A stretch of 64,000 nucleotides of DNA from Brucellaceae bacterium (GCA_020637775.1 JACKJV010000010.1:1-64000), one strand, 5' to 3'; counted from the stretch's first letter, positions 34,835 through 45,571 are shown. Notes: generated by a model not told the origin, from the letters alone. Numbers and translations are program-made.

Positions 34835-35680
34835 TCAGGTCAGGTTCGCCAGGCGTACGAACTCACCGATGTCCAGTGTCTCTGCCCGCCGTGTCGGGTC
34901 GATCCCGGCCTCGGCGAGCAGCGCCTCTCCGCCAAGCGGCTTCAGGCTCTGACGCAGCATCTTGCGCCGTTGGCCGAAGGCGGCCATCGTCACCCGTTCC
35001 AGTTTCGCCAATGCGCATGGCGCGGGAGCGGCTCGCGGCACGAGATGAACAACGGCGGAACTCACCTTCGGCGGCGGTGAAAAGGCTTGCGGCGGCAATT
35101 CGAAGGCGATGCGCGCTTCCGAACGCCAACCCGCCAGCACGCCGAGACGCCCATAGGCTGGCGTGCCCGGCGCAGCCACGATGCGCTGCGCCACTTCCTT
35201 CTGGAACATCAGCGTGAGCGATGTGTAGAAGGGCGGCCAGGGATCCGCGGTCAGCCAGCCCGTCAGCAGTTCCGTGCCGATATTGTAGGGCAGGTTGGCG
35301 ACGATGCGTGTGTCGCCATGGCCCTCGGCAAGTCCTGCGAAATCGGTTTCCAGCGCATCGCCTGAAATGATCTCCAGCCGGCCGTCGTGATGGGCGGCGA
35401 TCTGCTCCAGCGCGGGCAGGCAGCGTTCGTCCCGTTCCACGGCAATGACGCGCCGGGCGCCCGCGTGCAGCAGCGCCCGCGTCAGGCCGCCCGGACCCGG
35501 CCCCACCTCGATGACGGTGACACCTTCGAGCGGACCGGCGATCCGGGCAATCTTGGCGGTGATGTTCAGGTCCAGAAGGAAATTCTGGCCAAGCGATTTC
35601 CTTGCCGCAAGCCCATGGGCAGCAATCACGTCGCGCAGCGGCGGCAGCCCGTCCATGCTCACGCTGTCCTGGCGGCTCAT
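34835..35680 (-). CDS. rsmA: 16S rRNA dimethyladenosine transferase
   Basis: KsgA/RsmA dimethylates two adjacent adenines near the 3' end of 16S rRNA and acts as a late 30S checkpoint. 281 residues; [12 protein letters not shown] motif [16 protein letters not shown] and the catalytic NLPYNIGTE. Its ATG overlaps the pdxA stop by 4 bp, so the two are translationally coupled. Confidence 0.96.
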   Translation of the reverse strand: MSRQDSVSMDGLPPLRDVIAAHGLAARKSLGQNFLLDLNITAKIARIAGPLEGVTVIEVGPGPGGLTRALLHAGARRVIAVERDERCLPALEQIAAHHDGRLEIISGDALETDFAGLAEGHGDTRIVANLPYNIGTELLTGWLTADPWPPFYTSLTLMFQKEVAQRIVAAPGTPAYGRLGVLAGWRSEARIAFELPPQAFSPPPKVSSAVVHLVPRAAPAPCALAKLERVTMAAFGQRRKMLRQSLKPLGGEALLAEAGIDPTRRAETLDIGEFVRLANLT

Positions 35681-36690
35681 GCGTCTGCGCCTTCATGTGC
35701 AGCCATCGCGGCTGCCATCCGGAGGGCGGCGATGAAGCTGTCCGGCTGTGCAATGCCCTTGCCTGCAATGTCGAAAGCCGTGCCATGATCGGGCGAAGTG
35801 CGGATGAAGGGCAGGCCGAGCGTGACATTGACGGCATCGTCGAAGCCGAGCGCCTTGGCCGGAATCAGGGCCTGGTCGTGATACATGCATATGGCCACAT
35901 CGTAGCGCGAACGCGCCCGGTCGTGGAACATGGTGTCTGCCGGCAACGGACCGGCAATGTCATGACCCTCGGTCCGCAACCTGTCGAGAACGGGACCGAT
36001 CACCTCGATCTCCTCACGGCCAAGGCTGCCGCCTTCGCCGGCATGCGGGTTCAGCCCGGCAACGGCGAGCCGCGGGCGCGCAAGCCCGAACCGCCGGCGC
36101 ATGTCCGCAGCCGTGATCCGTATGGTCTCTTCCAGAAGATCGGGCGTGAGAGCAGCGGCAACGTCGCATAGCGGAATGTGAATGGTCACCGGCACCGTGC
36201 GCAGCTTCGGGCCGGCAAGCATCATCACCGGACGGACGGGAAGGCCGGTCGCGTCCGCCGAAAGGTGTGCCAGATATTCGGTGTGGCCGGGAAAGGCGAA
36301 ACCGGCCTCGTAAAGCGGCCTCTTCGCAATCGGCAATGTGACAACGGCCGACGCCCGCCCATCCATCGTATCGGCCACCGCCCGTTCGATGGCGCCCGTG
36401 ATCGCACCGGCATGGGCCGGATCGGGTACGCCGGCCTTGACCTCGTGCCCGCATGGCAGGCTGATGACCGGCAGCGCTTCGGCAAAGGCGTCGCACGCCT
36501 GCTCGGGACCGCTGATTTCCCGGATCGGCACGGAACATCCCGTGGCGATGGCCCGCGCCGCCAGAACCGTGCTGTCCGCGATGACATAGAAGGGCGGCAG
36601 CGCCGCTTCCGTTCGAATGCTCCATGCCCGGGCTGCGATCTCCGGGCCGATACCTGCGGGATCCCCGCCAGAAACAGAAAGCGGCTTCAA
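35677..36690 (-). CDS. pdxA: 4-hydroxythreonine-4-phosphate dehydrogenase
   Basis: Makes the amino ketone precursor of pyridoxal phosphate. 337 residues; [12 protein letters not shown] at the N-terminus, the metal-binding histidines in [17 protein letters not shown] and MYHDQALIP. It lies 4 bp after the SurA-like gene and overlaps rsmA, the usual surA-pdxA-rsmA order. Confidence 0.95.
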   Translation of the reverse strand: MKPLSVSGGDPAGIGPEIAARAWSIRTEAALPPFYVIADSTVLAARAIATGCSVPIREISGPEQACDAFAEALPVISLPCGHEVKAGVPDPAHAGAITGAIERAVADTMDGRASAVVTLPIAKRPLYEAGFAFPGHTEYLAHLSADATGLPVRPVMMLAGPKLRTVPVTIHIPLCDVAAALTPDLLEETIRITAADMRRRFGLARPRLAVAGLNPHAGEGGSLGREEIEVIGPVLDRLRTEGHDIAGPLPADTMFHDRARSRYDVAICMYHDQALIPAKALGFDDAVNVTLGLPFIRTSPDHGTAFDIAGKGIAQPDSFIAALRMAAAMAAHEGADA

Positions 36691-36694
36691 GGGA

Positions 36695-37639
36695 TTATCG
36701 CTTGATGATCCGGGCCCGCTCGCGCAGTTCCTTCATGTACTTGTCGCTCAGCTTCTTGGCCTGCTCGTCCAGATCGCCCTCGTTGGTGAAGACCATCTGG
36801 GCAACGCGATCGTCGGAAACCAGTTTTGCACGGCAGATCGCGATGAATTCCGCGCCGCGATCCGTCACGCGGACCTTTGTGGCCTGGCCTTCATTGATCG
36901 CCTTGATGAGCGGCGCCCAGTCCGGCGGAAGTTCAGGCTCCAGCACGCGGCCGAGGTCGCGTACGGTCACGTCGAGCAACCCCTTGGCCTGGTCGTGTGT
37001 CTTGTCGCAGCCGGCAAAGCGCGTCCGCATGTTCTCCGCCTCGCGTTTGCGGGTGTTCAGCTTCGCGCTGCGCTCGGCGGCGGGGACGACGAAGATCACC
37101 TGCTGGAGAATGTATTCCGTGGCCGTCGGCTTGTCGCCGCCCTGGTTGAGCATGCGCTGGACCACATCCTGCTCGCTCATCCGCCCCTCGGCGCGAAAAC
37201 GCGCCCGCAGCAGCGCCTGCCAGCCCATCTGGACGCGAATGAATTCCTTGAAATGCGCGGTCGTCACGCCGGATTGCGTCAGCACGCCTGAAAGCTGCTT
37301 GGGCGAAAGCTTGTTCTGCTTGGCGAAATTGGCGAAATTGGCGTCCACGGCGGATTTCGGGATGTTCACGTTAAGACGCTGCATCTCCACCGACCGCAGG
37401 GCCTGTTCCACCATGTCGTCGGCCGCCTGGCTGTTGATGTTGCCGCCACGTCGCTGGAGCCGCAGAAAGGCTGCCCGCCGCGCGATGTCATAGCTGGTGA
37501 CCGGCAGGTTGTTGACCACGTAGCGTATTTCCGACGCCTGTGCCTGATTTGCAGCGGGACCGCCGCCGGCAAGTGGCGACAGCGCCATCGCGGTGGCGAG
37601 CGCGCCGGCAGTCAGGAATGTCTTCATGCGCAGGGTCAT
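36695..37639 (-). CDS. SurA-like periplasmic chaperone / peptidyl-prolyl isomerase
   Basis: 314 residues. A signal peptide ([20 protein letters not shown] to about residue 35) precedes a SurA N-terminal domain ([20 protein letters not shown]) and one parvulin-like domain (about 170-290) that lacks the clear active-site pattern of catalytic parvulins, so chaperone activity is more likely than isomerase activity. It sits directly between lptD and pdxA. SurA delivers unfolded LptD and other beta-barrel proteins to the BAM complex, so its place beside lptD makes sense. The start could be the internal Met5. Confidence 0.87.
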   Translation of the reverse strand: MTLRMKTFLTAGALATAMALSPLAGGGPAANQAQASEIRYVVNNLPVTSYDIARRAAFLRLQRRGGNINSQAADDMVEQALRSVEMQRLNVNIPKSAVDANFANFAKQNKLSPKQLSGVLTQSGVTTAHFKEFIRVQMGWQALLRARFRAEGRMSEQDVVQRMLNQGGDKPTATEYILQQVIFVVPAAERSAKLNTRKREAENMRTRFAGCDKTHDQAKGLLDVTVRDLGRVLEPELPPDWAPLIKAINEGQATKVRVTDRGAEFIAICRAKLVSDDRVAQMVFTNEGDLDEQAKKLSDKYMKELRERARIIKR

Positions 37640-37722
37640 GCTGGCTCCGTTGAACTGGCGTTTTGGTCTCAGGACAGTCGGGTGCCCATTTTATGCGGCG
37701 AAAGCATGACGTCAAACGACGA

Positions 37723-40146
37723 TCACTGCGAGTCCAGGTTCTCCCGCGATCCGAAATCGCCCAATGTACGGAAGGCGAGGCGGAAGCCCACCGAGCGGAC
37801 CGGGTCGGCGGTCGGCACGCGCGGATTGCGGCTTTCGCTGAAGTTCAGCCCGAATGTGAAGCACTCGTCATCGTAGAGGAAGCCGACGCGCTTGCCCGAA
37901 ATCATCTCATAGTTGAGATTGTAGGTCACGCCGCCATAAACCTTCCAGTCGCTGGCGAAGTTCAGGCTGGCATCCGCCGCGATTTCCGCGCGCCGTCCGG
38001 GGAAGGAATAGGTCGGCTGCGGTGCGATCTCGGTATAGCGAACGAGAAGGGAGCCGCGCGCATTGACGACGCCGGCCCGCGTCTCGAAGCGCTGCATGCT
38101 GAACGTGTCCTTGTCGAACCGCGCGGAAACCGAGGCGGCAAGGCCGTTCGGGCTGGCCACGCCGAACATGCCGACATAATCGGAACGGTCGGTCTCCAGG
38201 CCCGATTCGGCGCCGACGGCCACGAAGTCGGGCTGCGCATAGGGATTTTCGCCGGCCAGATGGAAGGACTGGCCGAACAGTCCGTTGGCCGACCAGCCAT
38301 TGGCGAAACTGCCGGAATAGCGGACGCCGAGGTTGGCGCGCGTCCCGCCCTCGATCCGGTCCCAGCCGGCGAACTTGTCGCGCTGGAACAGGTTGGACGC
38401 ATCGAAGACGAGGCTCTGTGCATCTTCGTTGGGCAGGCCGAGCGCGGTCTGATACGGCGCGTCGGGCCGCACGAAAATCTGCGCTGTCGGCTCGAACACA
38501 TGCGTGGCGGACGTGGTGGAGAACAGGATCGGCCAGCGCAATTCAAGCCCGGCCGTCGCCATGTAGCGGAACCAGGCATTGCGGGTGTTCACCGCCACGC
38601 CGTTATTGGCGGCCATGAAACCGATAGCTGCATTGGTGGCCTGATTGTAGTCGGTGAACACGCCATCGCCGCGCAGGCCCAGCATCGGGGTGATGATGAG
38701 GCCGTTCTCGGTAATGTAGTTGCGCTTCCATTCCAGTTCGGCGGAGATGCGCTGGCTGGTGCCGGCCAGGCCTGGAATCGTTGCAATTCCGTTTGTAAGG
38801 GCGCTTGGTCCCGCCAGGATTTCGCTTTCCAGCAGGTTGTTGCCGGTATGGGTGACATCGCGATAGATGCTCTGCGCATTCACGTCGAGCGACAGTTCGC
38901 CACCCGCCACCGGTTCGTCGAAGGTCCTCGAATAGTCGAAGGAGGGCAGGGCCCATGCCTGCCGTTCGTCCCTGGCGCCCCTGCTGCCCTTCAGCGCATT
39001 CTCCTGCACGTCGAATTTCATGAAGCGCAGGTCGAGGAAATTGCGGTCGTGGAGGCCGGTCAGGTAGATTTCCGAGCGGCGCACGCTGTCGTCAAAGCCG
39101 TCGATCCCGTAGACGCGGGAGAAATTCTTGTCGGTCTGGTAGAGCAGGTCCCAGCCGAAAAGCCAGCGCGGATTGAGGCGGAACTCGCCCTTGGTGCCCA
39201 CCATGTAGCGCTCGCGCACCGACGCGCTGACCGCGTCATTGTCGAATGCGCCGGGAGACCGCTGGCGGATGCCGGCCCCCTTGATGAAAAACGCGCCGTT
39301 GTTGAACTGCTTGCGGAACTCCACTTCGCCCATGAACCCCTGGCGCGTGTAATAGGTCGGCGTCAGAAGCAGGTCATGGGTCGGTGCCAAGGCGATATTG
39401 AAGGGTGTGCCGACACCCCAGCCGAGCGCCGAATTGTTCGAGATTCGCGGAAACAGGAAGCCGGTCTTCCGCTTGATCGTCGGGTCCGCCATGGAGAAGC
39501 TGGGCAGGTAGGCGATCGGCATGCCGAAGAATTCGAAACTGGCATCCCTGAACCGGACAACCCGCTCCTTGCCGTCCCAGATGATCCGGCGTGCCTTGAT
39601 CTGCCAGATCGGGGCCTTGTCCGGATTGTCCTGGCAGGGCTCGCAGGCCGTGTAGACGCCATTGTTGAATGTGGTGACGTTCCCGCCCTCGCGGGTGGCG
39701 CTTTCGGCCGCGAAACGGGTATTGTCCGTCGTTTCCACGCGCAGCGCATTGACGAAGCCGTCGCCAAGATCGTCGGTGATGTCGATTTCGTCGGCATAGA
39801 TGCGATTGCCGTCGCGCTCGATGATCTCGACATTGCCGGAAGCCATCACCCTGCGGTTGGCCTGGTCGTAGCTGACCTGTTCGGCTACCACCTTGTATCC
39901 GTCATAGTCGATCTGGACATTGCCGCGCGCCGTTACCGTGCCGCGGTCATTGTCATAGACCAGCGTGTCGGCTTCCATGAGCATCTGCGCGTTGGGGTCG
40001 GTGCTGCCGGCCAGCGAGCGCACATCCTGCGCCAGGACGGGGGAGAAACCCGATGGCAGGGCGGCTGCGAGAAGCGCCAGGGCGCTGACGCCCGCCAGCC
40101 GCGCCGTCCGGACCGTGGAGTGTCCTGTCCCCCGAAAACGCACCAC
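37723..40146 (-). CDS. lptD: LPS-assembly protein LptD
   Basis: Outer-membrane beta-barrel that inserts lipopolysaccharide into the outer leaflet. 807 residues: signal peptide, periplasmic OstA/LptA-like domain (MEADTLVYDNDRGTVTARGN), then the barrel. Three cysteines remain in the mature part, Cys168 and Cys171 (CEPC) and Cys762, so the interdomain disulfide network is smaller than the four cysteines of E. coli. I prefer the GTG at 40146 because GGGAGG lies 9 bp upstream, one base past the lptG stop; an ATG at 40197 inside lptG is the alternative. Confidence 0.92.
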   Translation of the reverse strand: MVRFRGTGHSTVRTARLAGVSALALLAAALPSGFSPVLAQDVRSLAGSTDPNAQMLMEADTLVYDNDRGTVTARGNVQIDYDGYKVVAEQVSYDQANRRVMASGNVEIIERDGNRIYADEIDITDDLGDGFVNALRVETTDNTRFAAESATREGGNVTTFNNGVYTACEPCQDNPDKAPIWQIKARRIIWDGKERVVRFRDASFEFFGMPIAYLPSFSMADPTIKRKTGFLFPRISNNSALGWGVGTPFNIALAPTHDLLLTPTYYTRQGFMGEVEFRKQFNNGAFFIKGAGIRQRSPGAFDNDAVSASVRERYMVGTKGEFRLNPRWLFGWDLLYQTDKNFSRVYGIDGFDDSVRRSEIYLTGLHDRNFLDLRFMKFDVQENALKGSRGARDERQAWALPSFDYSRTFDEPVAGGELSLDVNAQSIYRDVTHTGNNLLESEILAGPSALTNGIATIPGLAGTSQRISAELEWKRNYITENGLIITPMLGLRGDGVFTDYNQATNAAIGFMAANNGVAVNTRNAWFRYMATAGLELRWPILFSTTSATHVFEPTAQIFVRPDAPYQTALGLPNEDAQSLVFDASNLFQRDKFAGWDRIEGGTRANLGVRYSGSFANGWSANGLFGQSFHLAGENPYAQPDFVAVGAESGLETDRSDYVGMFGVASPNGLAASVSARFDKDTFSMQRFETRAGVVNARGSLLVRYTEIAPQPTYSFPGRRAEIAADASLNFASDWKVYGGVTYNLNYEMISGKRVGFLYDDECFTFGLNFSESRNPRVPTADPVRSVGFRLAFRTLGDFGSRENLDSQ

Positions 40147-40147
40147 C

Positions 40148-41248
40148 TTATCCGTCCTCCCGATGCAGTAGAAAGCTGATCCCGATGAAGGCTGCAATCA
40201 CGACGGGCGACCATGCTGCGATGACGGGAGGCACGAAACCGGAACTTCCAAACGCCTTGACCAGAACCGAAGCGACATAAAGCAGAAAACCCGCGGCAAT
40301 GCCACCCACGATCATCGCGCCCGATTGCCCGAAACGGACGAAGCGCAATGACACCGTTGCCGCGATGAGGGTCATCGCCACAAGCAGTGCAGGCAGAGCA
40401 ATAAGCGATTGGAATTGCATGCGCAACGGGTAAGCCGGATATCCGAAGGCTTGTGCGACTTCAATTTTTGCGGGCAGTGCGAAAAAGGGCACAGAATCCG
40501 GCTCCGCCAGCCGCTGGCTCACCAGTTCGGGCCGCAGGTTCGTGGCTACGCGCGCCTGCTGCACCTGTTCCGGCTGCGCGCCGAGTCGCGTCTCGCGCAC
40601 ATTCACCAGTTGCCAGAAACCGTCCTTGAGGATCGCGCGCTCGGCATCCTGGCGCCGTTCGATGGCGCCGTCCCTGCCGATGTGGATGAAGACCGGGCTG
40701 GCCAGCACGGTGCCGTCACGCAACACCGCCTTGGCACCGATGATCGTTTCCCCGTCTTCCGTCTTCTGGCGCAGCCACGGTACGCTTGTGGCGATGCTGG
40801 TGTTGGAGGCCCGTGCGCGCCAGTCGGCCTCGATGGCATTGGCTTCCTCGAAGCCGCGCGCCGACAGCGGATTGAGAACCGTGACGGCCAGTGCCCCGAA
40901 GGCGAACGCGCCCAGGCAGATCGGCGCCAGGAACTGCCAGGCGGAAACGCCCGAGGCGCGCGCCACGACCAGTTCGTGCCGGCGGTTGAGCGAGATCAGC
41001 GTCGCCATGCCGGAAAACAGCGCGATGAAGGGTACGATCTGCTGCATCAGGAACGGGATCCGCATGGCAGAGATGAACAGCGCGCCCGCCATCGTGTATT
41101 TGGGCAGGTTGGAGGTGCGCGAGGAGAATTCCGTGAAATCGATCAGGAAGGCCAGCGCGAAAATCCCGGTGAAGAACCAGGCGGTGATCACGGCATAACG
41201 GCGCAGGAAGTACCGCCCAAGCGTCCATCCGGGATAGGGCACGATCAT
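40148..41248 (-). CDS. lptG: LPS export permease LptG
   Basis: One half of the LptB2FG transporter, which extracts LPS from the inner membrane. 366 residues, YjgP/YjgQ fold: three N-terminal helices (YFLRRYAVITAWFFTGIFAL), a periplasmic beta-jellyroll and three C-terminal helices. The start is ATG 41248, overlapping the lptF stop (ATGA); the frame upstream is Arg-rich and out of place. Confidence 0.94.
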   Translation of the reverse strand: MIVPYPGWTLGRYFLRRYAVITAWFFTGIFALAFLIDFTEFSSRTSNLPKYTMAGALFISAMRIPFLMQQIVPFIALFSGMATLISLNRRHELVVARASGVSAWQFLAPICLGAFAFGALAVTVLNPLSARGFEEANAIEADWRARASNTSIATSVPWLRQKTEDGETIIGAKAVLRDGTVLASPVFIHIGRDGAIERRQDAERAILKDGFWQLVNVRETRLGAQPEQVQQARVATNLRPELVSQRLAEPDSVPFFALPAKIEVAQAFGYPAYPLRMQFQSLIALPALLVAMTLIAATVSLRFVRFGQSGAMIVGGIAAGFLLYVASVLVKAFGSSGFVPPVIAAWSPVVIAAFIGISFLLHREDG

Positions 41249-42456
41249 GCCGCGGCCCCCCGGATGCCAAGCCAGGCCTGAAGCCTTGCCGGCAGCAGGC
41301 GGGCGGCGCGGTTTCGCCACGAATCGGCCAGCGCCTGCATCCGTTCAGCCTGATGCGCGGGCAGTTCCAGTGTCCGCGACGTGGCGAACAGCCATGCCGT
41401 CAGCGCAATCGCGGCGATGGGAATCACGTAGAGCGCGAAAGCGAAAACCACGGTCTCGTCGGCCTTGCCGAAGCTGAAATAGCTCATCCAGCGCACCAGC
41501 AGCACGGTGCCGATCGTCGATATCATCGGGTGCAGGCGCGCCTCGCGATGCGAACGCGCATTGCCGGCAATGGAGAGCGCGATCAGCCCGAAAACCAGCG
41601 GGTTGAGCCAGGTCGTCAGCCTTGAATGGATCTCGGCCACGAACAGTCCGGGCATCGATTTCAGATAGGTATCGTCGGGATCCGGGTTGAGCAGATAGGT
41701 CAGAGGACGGTCCTTCGGCCACAGGTTCACCTTGCCGGTGGAGGGCGTGAACTCCGCCAGGTCGAAGACATAGGAATTGAACCGGATGATCGAGACGGGC
41801 TCGCCCGGCCGGTTGCGGTGGATCTCGCCGTCGCGCATCGCCAGGAAGTTGGCGCCGTCCTTCTCGCCCAGCACCGCCGTCTTTGCGTAATAGGTCAGAT
41901 CGACGTCCTTGGTGCGCGAATCGGCAACGAAGACGGATCCGAGCTGCCCGTCCGCCCGCCGCTCGCCCACCTGCAGGAACAGGTTGTCGTCGATCCGCCG
42001 GAAGGCACCTTCCTGGATCAGCGTGCTGATCAGGCCGGCCCGCGCCTCGGCGATCATTTCGCGCACCGTTTCGCGGGTGATCGGCGCGACGACGTTGTGA
42101 ACAAGAAAGGTCGCGATGCAGGCTGCGCCTGCCAGCACGAGCACCGGTTTAGCAAGCGTCACGCGGGATGTGCCCGCCGCATTGATTACCACGAGTTCGG
42201 AATCGGTGTTCATCGTGGTCAGCGCATGGGCGACGCCGATGGCGACAGCGATCGGCATCACTTCCGGCACGACATTGGGCAGGATGAGCGTCGCCAGTTG
42301 AAGGAAGTCCAGCGCCGACTGGCCGGTATCGGTCACCAGGTTGATGCGGTTGAGCACCTGCACTGTCCAGGCGATCGTCAGCGTCGAGATCGTGGCCGCC
42401 AGAAAGACCGACGTCATTCGCCGCAGCAGGTATCGTTCGATGATGTTGAGCGTCAT
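41245..42456 (-). CDS. lptF: LPS export permease LptF
   Basis: Partner permease of LptG. 403 residues, with the family start [20 protein letters not shown], a periplasmic jellyroll (about 130-270) and C-terminal helices including [17 protein letters not shown] precedes ATG 42456. It is the first gene of lptF-lptG-lptD-surA-pdxA-rsmA on the minus strand, and divergent from pepA across a 232-bp gap. Confidence 0.94.
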   Translation of the reverse strand: MTLNIIERYLLRRMTSVFLAATISTLTIAWTVQVLNRINLVTDTGQSALDFLQLATLILPNVVPEVMPIAVAIGVAHALTTMNTDSELVVINAAGTSRVTLAKPVLVLAGAACIATFLVHNVVAPITRETVREMIAEARAGLISTLIQEGAFRRIDDNLFLQVGERRADGQLGSVFVADSRTKDVDLTYYAKTAVLGEKDGANFLAMRDGEIHRNRPGEPVSIIRFNSYVFDLAEFTPSTGKVNLWPKDRPLTYLLNPDPDDTYLKSMPGLFVAEIHSRLTTWLNPLVFGLIALSIAGNARSHREARLHPMISTIGTVLLVRWMSYFSFGKADETVVFAFALYVIPIAAIALTAWLFATSRTLELPAHQAERMQALADSWRNRAARLLPARLQAWLGIRGAAA

Positions 42457-42688
42457 CCCGTATCCCTGTCGGCCGATGCGTAAACGCCGGTCCCCTGTCG
42501 CATCGCCTGCGAACGGCACCGCTTGCCGCTGTGTCCGACCGTCTCTCTTAATGGGCGAAGCTTGGCTAAAAAAGGGCCAAGAAACGCGGTTAACGAAGAG
42601 TTGCACACGCGTCCAGCCTTGCCAATCGCGTCAAAACGCCCAAGATCAGGCGCTTGTCATCCAGATTCCCCGAAAAACCGGAGTTGTC

Positions 42689-44170
42689 ATGTCTTCTCGC
42701 CCCTCCATCAAGTTCGCGAAAATGTCTGTTCCCGAGAAGGGGGCCGTCATTCTTCTGGCCGGCGAAGATGCCGCGCTGTCGCAATCGGCGCTCGCCTGCG
42801 ATCCGGACGGCGTTGCCGCGCGGGCGGCCGGAGATGCCGAATTCAAGGGCAAGCTGGCTGCCTCGCTGGAAATTCTCGCCCCCTCCGGTCCCGGCTTCTC
42901 GCGCCTCGCGCTCGTGGGTGCCGGCAAGCCGGACGAGCGCAAGGGCAGTGCCTGGTCGCGTATCGGCGGGGCTGCCATGGGGGCCGCCGGAAAGGCCGGT
43001 GAAATCGCCGTGATCGCAGACCTTCCCGATGGCGTCATGGCACCGGAGGCGGTGGCCGAACTGGCCATGGGCATGGTGCTGCGCGCCTACACCTTCGACA
43101 AGTACAAGACGAAGAAGGGCGACAAGAAGGACAAGGCCGCGAAAGTGACCGTGCATTGCGCCGATCCTTCGGCCGCGAAGAAGGCGTGGGCCGACGCCGA
43201 AGCCCTGGCCGACGGCATGATGCTGGCCCGCGACCTGGTGAACGAGCCGGCCAACATTCTCGGGCCGGAGGAATTCGCCGGCAAGGCGAAGGCGCTGGAA
43301 GAACTCGGGGTCGAGGTGGAAATCCTGACCGAGAAGGAGATGAAGAAGCTTGGCATGGGCGCGCTTCTGGGCGTCGCCCAGGGCTCGGTTCGCCCGCCGC
43401 GCCTGGCTGTCATGCAGTGGAACGGCGGCAAGTCCAAGGATCAGCCGGTTGCTTTCATCGGCAAGGGCGTGGTGTTTGACACCGGCGGCATCTCCATCAA
43501 GCCGGCCGCCGGCATGGAGGACATGAAGGGCGACATGGGTGGTGCGGCCGCCGTCACCGGCCTGATGCATGCCTTGGCGGCGCGCAAGGCCAAGGTGAAT
43601 GCCATTGGCGTGATCGGCCTTGTGGAAAACATGCCCGACGGCAATGCGCAGCGTCCCGGCGACATCGTCACCTCCATGTCGGGCCAGACCATCGAGGTGC
43701 TGAACACCGATGCCGAAGGCCGCCTGGTGCTCTGCGATGCGCTGCATTACGTCAATGACCGCTTCAAGCCGGCCTTCATGATCAACCTTGCCACGCTGAC
43801 CGGCGCCATCATCGTCGCGCTCGGCCATGACCATGCCGGCTTGTTCTCCAACAATGACGAACTGGCCGAGAGGCTTCATGCCGCGGGCAGGGAGACCGAC
43901 GAGAAAGTCTGGCGCATGCCCTTGGCGCCGGAATACGACAAGCTGATCGACTCCAAGAACGCCGACATGAAGAATATCGGCGGCCGCTGGGCCGGCTCCA
44001 TCACCGCCGCCCAGTTCCTGCAACGTTTCGTCGGCGATACGCCCTGGGCGCATCTCGATGTCGCCGGCACGGCCATGGGCTCGCCGTCCAGCGAAATCTC
44101 GAAGGGCTGGGCATCCGGTTTCGGCGTGCGCCTGCTCGATCGCCTGGTGCGCGAGCACTACGAGAAATAG
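42689..44170 (+). CDS. pepA: leucyl aminopeptidase (M17)
   Basis: Cytosolic two-metal aminopeptidase for peptide turnover. 493 residues; metal ligands in [14 protein letters not shown] and the signature [12 protein letters not shown]. An unusual Lys-rich insertion ([14 protein letters not shown]) lies near residue 140. GGAG precedes ATG 42689. PepA can also bind DNA in some bacteria. It is followed by a MarR gene on the other strand instead of holC, its usual neighbour. Confidence 0.94.
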   Translation: MSSRPSIKFAKMSVPEKGAVILLAGEDAALSQSALACDPDGVAARAAGDAEFKGKLAASLEILAPSGPGFSRLALVGAGKPDERKGSAWSRIGGAAMGAAGKAGEIAVIADLPDGVMAPEAVAELAMGMVLRAYTFDKYKTKKGDKKDKAAKVTVHCADPSAAKKAWADAEALADGMMLARDLVNEPANILGPEEFAGKAKALEELGVEVEILTEKEMKKLGMGALLGVAQGSVRPPRLAVMQWNGGKSKDQPVAFIGKGVVFDTGGISIKPAAGMEDMKGDMGGAAAVTGLMHALAARKAKVNAIGVIGLVENMPDGNAQRPGDIVTSMSGQTIEVLNTDAEGRLVLCDALHYVNDRFKPAFMINLATLTGAIIVALGHDHAGLFSNNDELAERLHAAGRETDEKVWRMPLAPEYDKLIDSKNADMKNIGGRWAGSITAAQFLQRFVGDTPWAHLDVAGTAMGSPSSEISKGWASGFGVRLLDRLVREHYEK

Positions 44171-44173
44171 GGC

Positions 44174-44656
44174 TTACGTCCCGTCCTGGCGATGCGTGGC
44201 GTCCTGGTGGCGCCGCGCATTGGCCTCGGCGCGTTCAAGCAGGCTGAACAGCAATTGCGTTTCCTGCGCCGTGAAACCGTCGAGAAGGCGCGCGTTCACC
44301 TCCTCCCAGAAATCGCGCAAGTGCGTCAGCTTCCCGGCTGCCGGGCCGAGGCGGACATGGATTGCGCGCCGGTCCCCGGCATTGGCTTCCCGGCGCACCA
44401 AATCCTTCTGCTCCATCCTGTCCAGAATGCGCGAGATCGCCGGCGCGTTGTTGCCGGTGTAGCGGACAAGATCGCCGACTGACAGCCCGTCGCGGCGCCA
44501 TAGGGCTGACAGCACCACCCATTGTGCCAGCGTCAGATCGTGCCTGGACAGCATGGCCTGGCACATGGCCGTCGCCGCGCCAGCGGTGAAATTGAGCGCC
44601 CGGCCCAGCGAGCGGGGGGCTTGCAAACCATCATTTTCCATGTAATCTGTTTCCAT
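44174..44656 (-). CDS. MarR-family transcriptional regulator
   Basis: 160 residues. Winged-helix core LTLAQWVVLSALWRRDGLSV, recognition helix NNAPAISRILDRMEQKDLV and the wing REANAGDRRAIHVRLG. The duplicated segment TTTCCATGTAA (44636-44646 and 44650-44660) gives two closely spaced in-frame ATGs (44656 and 44641). It is divergent from cytochrome b561 with 76 bp between, so it likely controls that gene and itself; the ligand is not known. Confidence 0.88.
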   Translation of the reverse strand: METDYMENDGLQAPRSLGRALNFTAGAATAMCQAMLSRHDLTLAQWVVLSALWRRDGLSVGDLVRYTGNNAPAISRILDRMEQKDLVRREANAGDRRAIHVRLGPAAGKLTHLRDFWEEVNARLLDGFTAQETQLLFSLLERAEANARRHQDATHRQDGT

Positions 44657-44675
44657 GTAAATATTATGTGGGCTT

Positions 44676-44693
44676 TGCTTGTATTGTGCAAGC
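44676..44693. promoter_or_regulatory. candidate MarR operator in the marR-cybB divergent region
   Basis: GCTTG (44677-44681) and CAAGC (44689-44693) form an inverted repeat with a 7-bp spacer (TATTGTG), within a TTGC...GCAA pattern. It lies 20 bp upstream of the MarR start and about 40 bp upstream of the cytochrome b561 start. Inferred from position and symmetry only. Confidence 0.4.
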
Positions 44694-44732
44694 CCTGTGC
44701 GCTTGCCATGACACCCTGAAAGGAGCGATGCC

Positions 44733-45275
44733 ATGCACCTGCCGACCCGCTACCACCCCGTACTTGTCGCGCTGCATTGGATCATGGCAGCGATGATTGT
44801 CGTCGCGCTTGTCATGGGCGGTGCTGTCCTGGCCGAAACGCCCAACAGCGATCCCGGCAAGATCGACGCGCTGCGCGGGCACATGATCTTCGGACTGTTG
44901 CTGCTGCTGCTCGTGCTCGTCCGCCTTGTCGTCCGGCTGCGCACGCCCCGGCCCGGCCACGCCTCCACCGGCAATCCCGTGCTCGACCGCATCGGCGTGT
45001 GGACGCACCGCGCCTTCTATGCGCTCATTGTCCTTGTGGCGCTGTCGGGCATCGGCATTTCGGCTCTTGCCGGGCTGCCGGGCATCGTGTTCTTCGCCAA
45101 TGGCGAGCCGCTGCCGGCGGATTTCTGGGCTTATTCGCCGCGCTATGGCCATGCTGTTCTCACAAAGCTGCTCGGCGTCCTGGTCCTTGCCCACGTGGCG
45201 GCAGCGCTTTGGCATCAGTTCGGCCGCAAGGACCGGCTGATGGCGCGCATGTGGTTCGGCAGGAGCGGGCGGTAG
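44733..45275 (+). CDS. cytochrome b561-type membrane electron carrier
   Basis: 180 residues, four membrane helices. Haem-ligand histidines are in YHPVLVALHW (helix 1), LRGHMIFG (helix 2), THRAFYAL (helix 3) and LAHVAAALWHQ (helix 4). These CybB-like proteins pass electrons from quinol, in some cases to superoxide. AAGGAGCG precedes ATG 44733. It is divergent from a MarR regulator, which suggests a redox-stress or xenobiotic response. Confidence 0.9.
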   Translation: MHLPTRYHPVLVALHWIMAAMIVVALVMGGAVLAETPNSDPGKIDALRGHMIFGLLLLLLVLVRLVVRLRTPRPGHASTGNPVLDRIGVWTHRAFYALIVLVALSGIGISALAGLPGIVFFANGEPLPADFWAYSPRYGHAVLTKLLGVLVLAHVAAALWHQFGRKDRLMARMWFGRSGR

Positions 45276-45280
45276 CCCTG

Positions 45281-45571
45281 TCAGAACGCCGTCGGGACAT
45301 CGGGAAATGCCACCTGCGGCTTCGGCTTGATCTCGCGCAGGTCTTTCGCCAGGTCTTCCACCTGTTCGCTCAGCGTCCGCTCCACGCCAACCGGCTTGTG
45401 CGTCTCCAGGCGCGGAACCCTTGTCTTCAGCATGGCATCCGGATCGGGAGCGATCGGCCGGATCGTGCTGCATGTCACGCCCTTGCTTCCCTGTTGCACG
45501 CATTGCGCAAGGGCAGGGGAGCCGGGCAGGACGGCTGCAAGCATCAGCGCGGGCAGGGTGGCGATTTTCAT
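45281..45571 (-). CDS. small secreted protein, 96 aa
   Basis: A signal peptide (MKIATLPALMLAAVLPGSPALA) is followed by a short mature region with two Cys (QCVQQGSKGVTCSTIRP) and a charged helix near the end (ERTLSEQVEDLAKDLREIK). ATG 45571 has no clear ribosome-binding site; a longer start at 45667 would overlap holC's start region. It converges with cytochrome b561 (5 bp gap). No family recognised. Confidence 0.6.
   Translation of the reverse strand: MKIATLPALMLAAVLPGSPALAQCVQQGSKGVTCSTIRPIAPDPDAMLKTRVPRLETHKPVGVERTLSEQVEDLAKDLREIKPKPQVAFPDVPTAF

Noticed and set aside
37663..40179. 838-codon open frame on the plus strand
   Set aside because: Antisense to lptD, which has a full OstA domain and barrel.
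42561..42581. CTTGGC/GCCAAG hairpin in the lptF-pepA gap
   Set aside because: Six-bp arms with a 9-nt A-rich loop; no position that suggests a clear role. Too weak to list as a feature.
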